A DNA stretch of 64,000 bases from CAYYAQ01 sp964469555. Its GTDB lineage: Bacteria; Planctomycetota; UBA1135; UBA2386. This document shows positions 17,569 through 25,317 of this stretch, piece after piece; the first letter of the stretch is position 1; the number at the start of each line of letters is the position of its first letter. The translations under genes were made by a program, and so were the position numbers. The notes under the pieces were generated by a model. It saw only the letters and a program-made list of their open reading frames with translations, ran no database searches and was not told where the DNA came from. Where the stretch lies: contig CAYYAQ010000001.1 in NCBI GenBank assembly GCA_964469555.1, positions 1 to 64,000 on the forward strand, in the 5' to 3' direction.

Positions 17569-17865
17569 CTACTCGGAGAGGCCCTCGGCGACGATCCGAT
17601 CTTCGATCACGGGTTCGAGCAACTCGCTCCACACGCGCCGGTACTGCGGATGACGGTGGCAGATCTTGTGGGCCTGCTCGCTCTCGAACATCGAGAAGAG
17701 GACCATCGTGAAGCCCTGGTTCAACTCCGCGACGTTGTCGGTCACGGTGAACTGGACGACTCCCGGCAGGGTTTCCACCAGGCGGGAGAGGCTCTCGCGG
17801 GCCTCGCGAACCCGATCGAGGGTCACGCCGGGCTTCAGCCGGAACAGGGTGATGTGGTGGTACAA
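17569..17865 (-). CDS. Dabb-family (stress-responsive A/B barrel) protein
   Basis: 98 residues with a probable TTG start at 17865 (LYHHITLFRLKPGVT is the canonical Dabb N-terminus, so the start is fixed by homology). Pattern of a dimeric ferredoxin-like alpha/beta barrel: HITLFRLKPG strand, LSRLVETLPGVVQFTV, NQGFTMVLFSMFESEQAHKI, then YRRVWSELLEPVIEDRIVAE. Members include small stress proteins and cyclases; no catalytic assignment is possible. It lies between mdh and the DUF2203 gene on the same strand. Confidence 0.85.
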   Translation of the reverse strand: MYHHITLFRLKPGVTLDRVREARESLSRLVETLPGVVQFTVTDNVAELNQGFTMVLFSMFESEQAHKICHRHPQYRRVWSELLEPVIEDRIVAEGLSE

Positions 17866-17964
17866 GGCGAGTTTCTGGAGTGCGGGAGCGCACGCACTAT
17901 AGCTTTGACCGCTCGCCGAACTCGCCGGGAATCTGCTCCCCTGGCGGTTGGCGGGCCGTCGTCG

Positions 17965-18378
17965 CTATCCCTTCGGCGCGTCGACGACCCGGACCTTCAG
18001 CGGGCGCCTGGGCTCCTCTTCCTCGCCGAGCGCGTGCCCGTGGCACAGGGACTCTTCGCCCTCCTGCCAGCAGAAGACGACGTCGCCCGTGCGGGTCCGG
18101 CCTGGGAAGTGGATTGTCAGCGGATTGAGCCGCAGAAGGCTCATTCCGAGCGCCTCGATCTCCCCGACCGCCCGGCGGAGACCGGTGTCGTGTTCGAAGA
18201 TTCGGGCGTCGAGATCGGCGAGCGACCGGGTCAAACCTTCGGGGGTGGGGACGGACTCGAGTTCATCTCGGATCCGGCCCAGTCGATGCTTCTCGCCACG
18301 GCGCTCGACGATTTCGTCGGCGATGGTCCTGACCAGAGGCAGGAGTGCGGATGACTGATCCAACGTGAATTGCGTCAT
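17965..18378 (-). CDS. DUF2203 family protein
   Basis: 137 residues from the ATG at 18378. The DUF2203 pattern is clear: FTLDQSSALLPLVRTIADEI at the start, a charged helical centre, then LRRAVGEIEALGMSLLRLNP, LTIHFPGR, VVFCWQEGEESLCHGHALGE. The final C/H-containing segment is characteristic. Biochemical function is not established for the family. A long upstream frame reading through the start was rejected because it runs antisense through the ETF-QO gene. Divergent from ETF-QO at 18613, sharing a 234-base promoter region. Confidence 0.82.
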   Translation of the reverse strand: MTQFTLDQSSALLPLVRTIADEIVERRGEKHRLGRIRDELESVPTPEGLTRSLADLDARIFEHDTGLRRAVGEIEALGMSLLRLNPLTIHFPGRTRTGDVVFCWQEGEESLCHGHALGEEEEPRRPLKVRVVDAPKG

Positions 18379-18612
18379 TTCGGACTGACCTTTCCGACTA
18401 GGGGTTGTGGTGCTTTGGATGGTCGCGAAAGCGGGGGAAACCGGTTGGGTTGTCAACGCTCGTCGCGTATGACCATCAACTGTGATTAGCCGGTTTTGTC
18501 TACGGTGTAACCAGTTCCAAGTTGCAAAGTTCCATGTTCGCGACGGGCGCTTCCATCGGCCGCAACCGCCTTGGGACGGGAGGGACCTCCCCAGAATTGC
18601 AGTGAAGCAGAA

Positions 18613-20310
18613 ATGACCGAGCGCGATGTCATGGAGTGCGACGTGGTGATCGTCGGCGGGGGCCCCGCCGGACTGGCCACTGCGATCCGCCTGGGCGACC
18701 TCCTCGAACAGCACAACGCGGCGGCGGGGGACGGTGAGAAACTCGAGCCCGAGATCGTGCTCATCGAGAAGGGGAAGGAGATCGGATCCCACGGTATCTC
18801 GGGCGCCGTAATGGATCCCCGGGCGATGGATCAACTCCTGCCCAACTGGCGGGAGAGCGGAGCCCCGGTGGAGTCCCAGGTTACGACCGACGCGATGCTG
18901 ATGCTCACCGCGGGCGGTGGCTTCAAGATGCCGATCACGCCACCTCCGCTGAAGAACCACGGCAAGAGCGTCGTCAGTCTCAACCGGCTCGTGCGTTGGA
19001 TGGCTGAGCAGGTCAAGACGAATGCCGTCGAGATCTTCCCCGGATTCCCGGGGGCCCGGCTGACCCGCGACGGCGACCGGGTCACCGGCGTGCTGCTCGC
19101 GGACAATGGCCTCGACAAGAACGGAGAACCAAAGTCCACCCACGAACCCGGCGCGATCTTGCAGGGCAAGTGCGTCGTCCTGTGCGAGGGCAGCCGCGGC
19201 TCGATGACCAAGCAACTGGTCTCGGATCTGAAGCTCGAGGGCCAGAACCCGCAGGTCTACGCGATCGGCGTCAAGGAGGTCTGGGAGGTCCCCAAGGGCC
19301 AGTGCCCGCCAGGAACCGTCGTGCACACGCTCGGCTACCCGCTGAAGTCCGACACGTTCGGCGGCGGCTGGGTCTACGGGATGGGGCAGTCGAACGACGG
19401 CAAGGACATGGTCTCGATCGGGCTCGTCGTGGGGCTCGACTACAAGGACCCGTCGCTCGACGCGCACTACGAATTCCAGCGCTACAAGCTGCACCCGAAG
19501 ATCCGCCCGTTCCTCGAGGGCGGCAAGATGCTCCACTACGGCGCCAAGAGCCTGCCCGAGGGTGGTCTGTTCGCGATGCCGAAACTGTACGGTGATGGTT
19601 TCCTGATCTGCGGCGACGCCGGGGGCTTTCTGAATGGGATGCGGCTGAAGGGGATCCACCTCGCGATCCGCTCGGGGATGCTCGCCGCGGAGACGATCTT
19701 CGAGGAGTTGAAGGCGGGCGGGGACTTCGGCGCATCGGCGATGAAGAGCTTCGACACGAAGTTCCGCGCCGACTGGTCACACAAGGACCTCCGGACCTCC
19801 CGGAATTTCCACCAGGCCTTCCACGGCGGTCGCCTGATGGGGTTGATCGGGGCCGCGTTCAATGTGCTCTTCGGTGGCCTCGGGGCGTTCTTCCGGGACA
19901 ACCTCAAGAACAAACGGGGCCATGAGTACATGGCGACGCTGGCCGCGTACCACGGCGGCACCAAGCCGTCGCAGCCCAAGCTCGCCGAAGATGGCGTGCT
20001 CACCTTCGACAAGCTCACCGACGTCTACTCGAGCGGGACCGAGCACGAGGAGGATCAGCCGTGCCACCTCGTGGTCGCCGACCTCGACATCTGCCACGAC
20101 AAGTGCGTGAAGGAATACGGCAACCCGTGCCAGCACTTCTGTCCCGCGATGGTCTACGAGATGGAGCCCAACGAGAACGGCGAGGAGCGGCTCAAGATCA
20201 ACGCCAGCAACTGCGTGCACTGCAAGACGTGTGACATCATGGACCCCTACCAGATCATCAACTGGGTGACGCCCGAGGGCGGCGGGGGACCGGCGTACCA
20301 GCTGTTGTGA
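18613..20310 (+). CDS. Electron transfer flavoprotein-ubiquinone oxidoreductase
   Basis: 565 residues from the ATG at 18613. Passes electrons from ETF (fed by acyl-CoA and amino-acid dehydrogenases) into the quinone pool at the inner membrane. N-terminal FAD fold: VVIVGGGPAGLATAIRLGD, then GSHGISGAVMDPRA. The ubiquinone-binding central domain has SDTFGGGWVYGMG and LKGIHLAIRSGMLAAETIFE. The C-terminal [4Fe-4S] ferredoxin region carries HDKCVKEYGNPCQHFCPAMV and NASNCVHCKTCDIMDPYQ. The etfAB genes are not in the window. Monocistronic, divergent from the DUF2203 gene. Confidence 0.96.
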   Translation: MTERDVMECDVVIVGGGPAGLATAIRLGDLLEQHNAAAGDGEKLEPEIVLIEKGKEIGSHGISGAVMDPRAMDQLLPNWRESGAPVESQVTTDAMLMLTAGGGFKMPITPPPLKNHGKSVVSLNRLVRWMAEQVKTNAVEIFPGFPGARLTRDGDRVTGVLLADNGLDKNGEPKSTHEPGAILQGKCVVLCEGSRGSMTKQLVSDLKLEGQNPQVYAIGVKEVWEVPKGQCPPGTVVHTLGYPLKSDTFGGGWVYGMGQSNDGKDMVSIGLVVGLDYKDPSLDAHYEFQRYKLHPKIRPFLEGGKMLHYGAKSLPEGGLFAMPKLYGDGFLICGDAGGFLNGMRLKGIHLAIRSGMLAAETIFEELKAGGDFGASAMKSFDTKFRADWSHKDLRTSRNFHQAFHGGRLMGLIGAAFNVLFGGLGAFFRDNLKNKRGHEYMATLAAYHGGTKPSQPKLAEDGVLTFDKLTDVYSSGTEHEEDQPCHLVVADLDICHDKCVKEYGNPCQHFCPAMVYEMEPNENGEERLKINASNCVHCKTCDIMDPYQIINWVTPEGGGGPAYQLL

Positions 20311-20328
20311 ACGCGAGGGCTTCTGGCC

Positions 20329-20862
20329 CTAGTGCGTGTGCGGTTTTAGTTCCAGATCGACGGACTCGAACTTCTTCCCGTCCCTCTGGAAGCGCACGAC
20401 GACGAGGGCCTTAAAGCCCTTGCCCTTCAGCCAGGATGCGTCCTCGGAGCTCTTGCTCGGAAAGATGAAGTAGTTGGTCTTGCCGTTCCGGATGTTTGGG
20501 TGGCCGCCTTCGTCCTCGTTCTTGACCGTGTTGCGGGGTCGCAGGGTGACCTTCTTCCTGCTCTCGTCGAGGAACTTGATCTCGATCGATGCCGTGACCG
20601 GAAGATCGAACGGCTTCTCCATCTTCTGGTCGGTGCCCAGCCAGACTTCGAGGTCACCCTTGTCGTCGTGGAGCTTGATCTCGACCCATCCCGAAAACTC
20701 CTCGCCGCTGAAGAACTGCGCGACCAGGCCATCATGGGGACCGTGGATGTGCGCCGCGAACTTGGGTTGGTTCCCATCGCACCCGGGGAGGGTCAAGATC
20801 GAGCCGCACAACAGCGCGCAGATACTCAGGAGAGACCAGGCACGCGGTGCTTCGTCTTGCAT
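20329..20862 (-). CDS. Lipoprotein of unknown function
   Basis: 177 residues from the ATG at 20862, chosen because it gives a lipoprotein signal (LLSICALLCGSILTLPGC). The mature part is a Lys/Asp-rich beta protein: HIHGPHDGLVAQFF, WVEIKLHDDKGDLEVWLG, ASIEIKFLDESRKKVTLRPR, ALVVVRFQRDGKKFESVDLE. The repeated strand pattern suggests a single beta-sandwich exposed in the periplasm or on the outer membrane. No family recognised; possibly a small metal-binding protein given His residues at both ends (HIHGPH and PHTH). Convergent with ETF-QO. Confidence 0.72.
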   Translation of the reverse strand: MQDEAPRAWSLLSICALLCGSILTLPGCDGNQPKFAAHIHGPHDGLVAQFFSGEEFSGWVEIKLHDDKGDLEVWLGTDQKMEKPFDLPVTASIEIKFLDESRKKVTLRPRNTVKNEDEGGHPNIRNGKTNYFIFPSKSSEDASWLKGKGFKALVVVRFQRDGKKFESVDLELKPHTH

Positions 20863-21107
20863 GACTACCCAGGCTAGGTCCTCGGGTGTTGCGGAGAAGT
20901 TAAAAGCGGAAGACACCCCTCTCGGTCGCACCGCTCGCGAGTTCCCCCACGCACTGTTCGCATGTTGCACCACGCTTGCCTCGTGACCTGCTCGCGGCTT
21001 TGCCGCCCCGCGCCGAGGGGCTTGTGTCCGAGATGAGGAATGTTGGGATGTCTTCCGAACCCAAGGGAATGGCGAGGGTCGAAAAGCCCGGGGATGTGCG
21101 TTTTTTC

Positions 21108-21794
21108 TCAGCGCAGCCCGTGGACCCGCGTCCGGTGAAACACGACGTCCACTTCGCCGGTCGTCTGCAACACCTCGACCAGCGTGCGGGCCAGGTCGTC
21201 CTGCATCGCCGCGTCGTCCCAGATGCTGCGCATGAACTCCGAGAGGACGTAGGGGTTCTCCAGGCGTGAGAGGTGCGTGCCCATCGACGCCTCGACGCTG
21301 CGCAATCCACGGCGACGCAGGGTCTCGGCGAGCGTGGATTCGGACGGTCCGGTGATCTGCCTGAGTGCTTCCGGATCTCCGTCAACCTGAGACCACGCGC
21401 GGGTCAGCGGATCGCACAGGTTCTCCGCCGGAAGGTCGAGCACGAAGCGGCCGCCGGGTCGCAGGTTGTTCACGATCAACTCGGTCCAGATCTCGATCGA
21501 CCAACCGATCGTCGTCAGCGGGCACGCCAGGAGCGCATCGAATGTCCCAAAACGCTCGTGGCCGGAAGGCTCGAAGGCCAGGACTTCGAGGTTCTCGTGC
21601 TTGCCCCGCGAGGCGAACTCGGCGAGTTCCTCGTCCGGCTCGACGACGACGATGTGTGCCGTCTGGCCGACGATCTGGGAAACCGCGACGATGTGCGCCT
21701 GGGTCGGACACGTCAACACCAGGCAGCGGTCGCGCCGGCGGAGGTTCAGCTGCTCGAGGGCATCCTCGAGCCACGGTTGCGGGAGTGACGTCAC
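21108..21794 (-). CDS. SAM-dependent methyltransferase-like protein
   Basis: 228 residues from a GTG at 21794 that overlaps the upstream stop as GTGA. Order of elements: RRRDRCLVLTCPTQAHIVAV in the place of motif I, AHIVVVEPDEELAEFA with an acidic end to strand 2, TFDALLACPLTTIGW, then IVNNLRPGGRFVLDLP, the typical post-motif-III segment of class I methyltransferases. The usual Gly-rich loop is replaced (no GxGxG), so SAM binding or catalysis is uncertain. Its C-terminal half is helical. Translationally coupled to the MBL-fold hydrolase gene, so the two may act on one metabolite. Confidence 0.7.
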   Translation of the reverse strand: MTSLPQPWLEDALEQLNLRRRDRCLVLTCPTQAHIVAVSQIVGQTAHIVVVEPDEELAEFASRGKHENLEVLAFEPSGHERFGTFDALLACPLTTIGWSIEIWTELIVNNLRPGGRFVLDLPAENLCDPLTRAWSQVDGDPEALRQITGPSESTLAETLRRRGLRSVEASMGTHLSRLENPYVLSEFMRSIWDDAAMQDDLARTLVEVLQTTGEVDVVFHRTRVHGLR

Positions 21795-22645
21795 GCCAGA
21801 TCGACCCTTTCGCCGACCTGGAAGCCGCGCCTGCCGACCTCGACCTTCGCCGCGGGCCCGAACGGGTCGTGTTCGAAGAACAGGGTCCAGTCCTCCGCCA
21901 TCGCCCGGTCGAGGGTCCCCCGTTTTTCTTCCATCGTCGTCAGCGGAAAGTTGTCGTAGGCCATCACCCACGGCGTGGGAACGTGGACCGAGGTCGGGAT
22001 GAGGTCGGCGCAATAGGTCAGATGCCCCTCCGGCCCGTGGATGTGCGGCAGCTGCATCGCCCGGGTGTGGCCGTCGCTCAGGATCAGCTCGATCCCGGGG
22101 AGCCACTCCCCAGGCCCGTCGGTCAGCTCGAGAACGCCTTCGCGCAACAGCGCCTCGAAGTTCTCGGGAAGGTAGCTCGCGCGGTCCTTGTCGGTCGGGG
22201 ATTGCGCCCATTCGAGGTTGGCCTTCTGCACGTAGTAGGTGGCGTTCTCGAAGGTGGGGACGATGGTGTCGCCCATCTTCTTGGTCGCGCCGCCGGCGTG
22301 ATCGAAGTGCAAGTGCGTCAGCAACACGTCGGTGATGTCCGAGGTCGCGAGTCCACGCTCCGCCAAGCTGCGTTCCAACTCGAGTCGGCTGTGGTCGATC
22401 CCGAAGATGTCCGCGCCCTTCGGGTCCCACTTCTGGCCGATCCCGGTGTCGACGAGGATTCTCCTGCCGGATCCGCCCTGTTCCTCGATGAGGAGGGCGC
22501 GCAGTGCGAGCCCGATGCGACCGCGTTCGTCGGGTTCGATGTGGCGGGACCAGAGCGCTCGGGGCACGACGCCGAACATCGCACCGCCGTCGAGGGCCAT
22601 CCATCCCGTCTCGATCGAAGTCAGCTCGTAAGGACCGATCCGCAT
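21791..22645 (-). CDS. MBL-fold metallo-hydrolase (lactonase-like)
   Basis: 284 residues from the ATG at 22645. The zinc-binding motif is LLTHLHFDHAGG at about residues 108-119, with later metal ligands in ILSDGHTRAMQLPHI and the YCADLIPTSVH aspartate. N-terminal GGAMFGVVPRALW and LRALLIEEQGG match the YtnP / AHL-lactonase-like branch of the superfamily. Acts on lactones or esters; substrate unknown, so quorum quenching is only one possibility. Overlaps the methyltransferase gene by 4 bases. Faces the MinD-like gene divergently. Confidence 0.88.
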   Translation of the reverse strand: MRIGPYELTSIETGWMALDGGAMFGVVPRALWSRHIEPDERGRIGLALRALLIEEQGGSGRRILVDTGIGQKWDPKGADIFGIDHSRLELERSLAERGLATSDITDVLLTHLHFDHAGGATKKMGDTIVPTFENATYYVQKANLEWAQSPTDKDRASYLPENFEALLREGVLELTDGPGEWLPGIELILSDGHTRAMQLPHIHGPEGHLTYCADLIPTSVHVPTPWVMAYDNFPLTTMEEKRGTLDRAMAEDWTLFFEHDPFGPAAKVEVGRRGFQVGERVDLA

Positions 22646-22779
22646 GCGCGGTATTCTGCCATAATGGGGCGGCCCATTTACGGGTCCGCCGGGCTTGCTT
22701 TTGAGCCCCGTCTCTGCGCTAATTTCTGGGGCTTCGGTCAGGTCCGGACGGTCAGGCTCCGGGATCTACGACGAAACGA

Positions 22780-23748
22780 ATGGTCAGGCGTACCACACGT
22801 GGGCGGGTGAAGCGGTCCAAGTCCGGATCAGGCCTGGGATCCGTCCTCGGATCAGGTCTCGGCCCGCGTGGACGGGGGTTGTTCGGTCGCATGTTCGGCG
22901 GAGGGCCCCACGAACGCTCGACTGCCGAGGAAGCCGTGAGCATCGCGATTGCGAGTGGGAAGGGCGGCACGGGCAAGTCCTTCCTCGCGACGAACCTGGC
23001 GGTGGTCCTCTCCGAACTCGAATACGGCGTGACCCTGACGGACTGCGATTTCGGGCTGGCCTGCGATCATTTGCTCCTCGGCGTGGCACCAAAGCGGACC
23101 CTCCAGCACCTGCTGACGGGGCAGGCCCAGCTTGCCGACGTCCAGATCCAGACCGAGGCGGGTCCGCTGCTCGTCCCCGGCGGTTCTGGAATCCTCCAGA
23201 TGGCGGACCTGTCCGACAAGCAGTTGCGAATGCTCGGCTCGATCTTCGGGAAGATCGCCGCCGAGAGCGACGTCCTGCTCCTCGACGTCGGCGCGGGGGT
23301 CGCTCCGCAAAACATCCTCACGCTCCTCTGCGCGGACCACATCGTCCTCGTCACGCAGCCCGAGATCGCCGCGCTGACCGACGCCTACGCGGTGATCAAG
23401 TGCGCGTCGCAGTTGCGGGAGGACGCCCAGTTCTCCGTCGTCGTGAACCGCGTGACGCTCGCGGGGCAAGGGGAGAGGACTTTCGACAAGCTCGCGCAGG
23501 TCGCAATGCGCCACGCGGGAGTAGAGCTGACGTACCTCGGCGAGGTCGGCGAGGATCCCACGGTGACAAGGCGGCGGCTCGGACAGCAACCGCTGGTCGT
23601 GTGCGATCCCGAAGGCGAGACCACTCGGGCGATCCGGGCGATCGCCCGGCGCCTGGAAGCGATCGCTGGCCCGCTCGGTCCGCGCACGGTCGACTCGGAC
23701 AGCTGCATCGAGCAGCGATTCCGAGAGCACCGGCTGTTCCTGAACTGA
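22780..23748 (+). CDS. MinD/ParA-type ATPase, FlhG-like
   Basis: 322 residues from the ATG at 22780. A Gly/Ser/Arg-rich low-complexity head (about residues 8-45) precedes a deviant Walker A motif IASGKGGTGKSFLATNLA, LTDCDFGLACDHLLLGV, a Walker B strand in DVLLLDVGAGV and the switch region VTQPEIAALTDAYAVIK. This matches the FlhG/YlxH branch that regulates flagellar number with FlhF, but no flagellar gene is nearby. It could position another polar structure. The gene is followed after 3 bases by glpD. The basic head may contact membrane or nucleic acid. Confidence 0.85.
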   Translation: MVRRTTRGRVKRSKSGSGLGSVLGSGLGPRGRGLFGRMFGGGPHERSTAEEAVSIAIASGKGGTGKSFLATNLAVVLSELEYGVTLTDCDFGLACDHLLLGVAPKRTLQHLLTGQAQLADVQIQTEAGPLLVPGGSGILQMADLSDKQLRMLGSIFGKIAAESDVLLLDVGAGVAPQNILTLLCADHIVLVTQPEIAALTDAYAVIKCASQLREDAQFSVVVNRVTLAGQGERTFDKLAQVAMRHAGVELTYLGEVGEDPTVTRRRLGQQPLVVCDPEGETTRAIRAIARRLEAIAGPLGPRTVDSDSCIEQRFREHRLFLN

Positions 23749-23751
23749 GGC

Positions 23752-25317
23752 GTGGTCGAGGTGTTCGTCCCGTTGCGCGCGGACCCGAAGACCCTCCACA
23801 AGACGACCGTAGACTTTCTCGTCATCGGTGGCGGGATCCAGGGTGCGTCCATCGCCCGCGAAACGGCGTTGCGCGGTGCGACGGTGTTGCTCGTCGAGAA
23901 GGATGACTTCGGTTGTGGTACGAGTTCCCAGAGCTCTCGGCTGATCCACGGTGGGTTGCGCTATCTCGAACACGGACGCATGTCACTCGTCCGCGAAGCG
24001 CTGCAGGAACGCGAGCGTCTGCTGAGGCTCGCGCCGCACCTCGTGCGACCGTTGCCAATGCTGATGCCGTTCTACAAGGGCGGCAGTCGGCGACCGTGGA
24101 TCGTCAAGGCTGGGCTCAAGCTCTACGGCTTGCTCGCGGGCAGCCATTCGCTACCCGGTGCGCGGTCACACGGCGTCGACGACTGTCTCCGGTTGTTCCC
24201 CCGGTTGCGCCGGCGTGACCTCCTCGGAGGTTCGGTGTTCTACGACGCGCGCACGACGGATCAGCGCCTGACGATGGCCGTCGTCGAAGCGGCACACGAG
24301 GCCGGTGCCAAGATCCTCAATCACGTCGCCGTCGAAGGCGTCGCCGACGGCGGCGTTTGCATGCGAGATGTGCTCACCGATCTGGAGCTTAGCGTGCGGG
24401 CCAAGTTCATCGTGAACGCCACGGGTCCTGGGGTCGATCGGGTTCGCAGCTTGCTCGGTGTCGAAGGAAGTGACCTTGTGCGTGTCAGCCGGGGATCCCA
24501 CGTCGTGTTGGATCCCATGCCGGGCGAGCTTGCGCTGGCGGCCTTCCTGCCGGACAAGAGGATCCAGTTCGTCATCCCGCATGGAGACGGCACGATCTGC
24601 GGCACCACGGAGGTGGAATCGGAGATCCGTGAATCCAGGGCAGACGACGCGGCGTTTCCCGACAGCGATCTTCAGTACCTCCTCGGCGCGCTCGAGTACC
24701 TCTTCGAGTCCCCGCCGTCTCGCGGCGACGTGCGCTCCGCCTACACGGGTTGGCGCACCCTTCCGACGGGCAAGGGTCCGGCGGGTGGAGCGAATCGCGA
24801 GGCGTTCCTGGAGTGCGAGGTGGGCAAGATCGGCACTGTGCATACGGTCGTCGGCGGCAAGCTGACGACGCACCGCTCGTTCGCGGAGCGGGCGATCAAC
24901 GGACTTCTAGGTCTCCGTTCCCCGTCGCCGTCCCGTGACCAGTATCTCCCTGGTGGTACCGGGCCGCAGGAATTTGGCGACCCGCTCTGGTGGCGGCATG
25001 GCGACCGCGCGCCGAAACTGCGCGCTATGGCCGCCGATCGATCGGATCTGCTGGAGCCGATTTGTCCACACCGGGATTTGCTTCGCGTTGAGGCTGCATT
25101 CTCCCTGCGCGAGCAGGCTACGATGACTTTCGTCGACCTCATGCGACGACGGCTGTTCCACAGCCAGGGTCCCTGCTTGCACGAAAATTGCCTCGACGCC
25201 TGCCACGAGTTGTTCACCGAGTTCAAGCCTGAAGGCGCGTTCGCAGAAGCGACCGCCGACAAGGCCGAACTGATCGAACAGGTCGGGCGCGCCGTCGGAG
25301 TCCTCCACCGATTATGA
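23752..25317 (+). CDS. glpD: Glycerol-3-phosphate dehydrogenase (FAD)
   Basis: 521 residues from a GTG at 23752, 3 bases after the MinD-like gene. Oxidises glycerol-3-phosphate to dihydroxyacetone phosphate at the inner membrane, reducing quinone. Features: FAD loop FLVIGGGIQGASIARETALRG, the signature SSQSSRLIHGGLRYLEHG, FVNATGPGVD-like strand (IVNATGPGVDRVRSLLG), IPHGDGTICGTTEVE and GGKLTTHRSFAERA. The C-terminal domain with Cys-containing HENCLDACHELF is within normal range. Its stop overlaps the next start (ATGA), so it is translationally coupled to the NHL protein. Confidence 0.94.
   Translation: MVEVFVPLRADPKTLHKTTVDFLVIGGGIQGASIARETALRGATVLLVEKDDFGCGTSSQSSRLIHGGLRYLEHGRMSLVREALQERERLLRLAPHLVRPLPMLMPFYKGGSRRPWIVKAGLKLYGLLAGSHSLPGARSHGVDDCLRLFPRLRRRDLLGGSVFYDARTTDQRLTMAVVEAAHEAGAKILNHVAVEGVADGGVCMRDVLTDLELSVRAKFIVNATGPGVDRVRSLLGVEGSDLVRVSRGSHVVLDPMPGELALAAFLPDKRIQFVIPHGDGTICGTTEVESEIRESRADDAAFPDSDLQYLLGALEYLFESPPSRGDVRSAYTGWRTLPTGKGPAGGANREAFLECEVGKIGTVHTVVGGKLTTHRSFAERAINGLLGLRSPSPSRDQYLPGGTGPQEFGDPLWWRHGDRAPKLRAMAADRSDLLEPICPHRDLLRVEAAFSLREQATMTFVDLMRRRLFHSQGPCLHENCLDACHELFTEFKPEGAFAEATADKAELIEQVGRAVGVLHRL

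Noticed and set aside
18379..19659. Upstream extension of the DUF2203 gene
   Set aside because: The extension is antisense to ETF-QO and has no family match; the ATG at 18378 gives the standard DUF2203 N-terminus.
20976..21107. Short frames between the lipoprotein and methyltransferase genes
   Set aside because: No start context and no protein-like pattern; likely 3' untranslated and promoter sequence.
21795..22604. Upstream extension of the methyltransferase-like gene
   Set aside because: It is a shifted reading of the MBL hydrolase gene; the GTGA overlap at 21791-21794 marks the true start.
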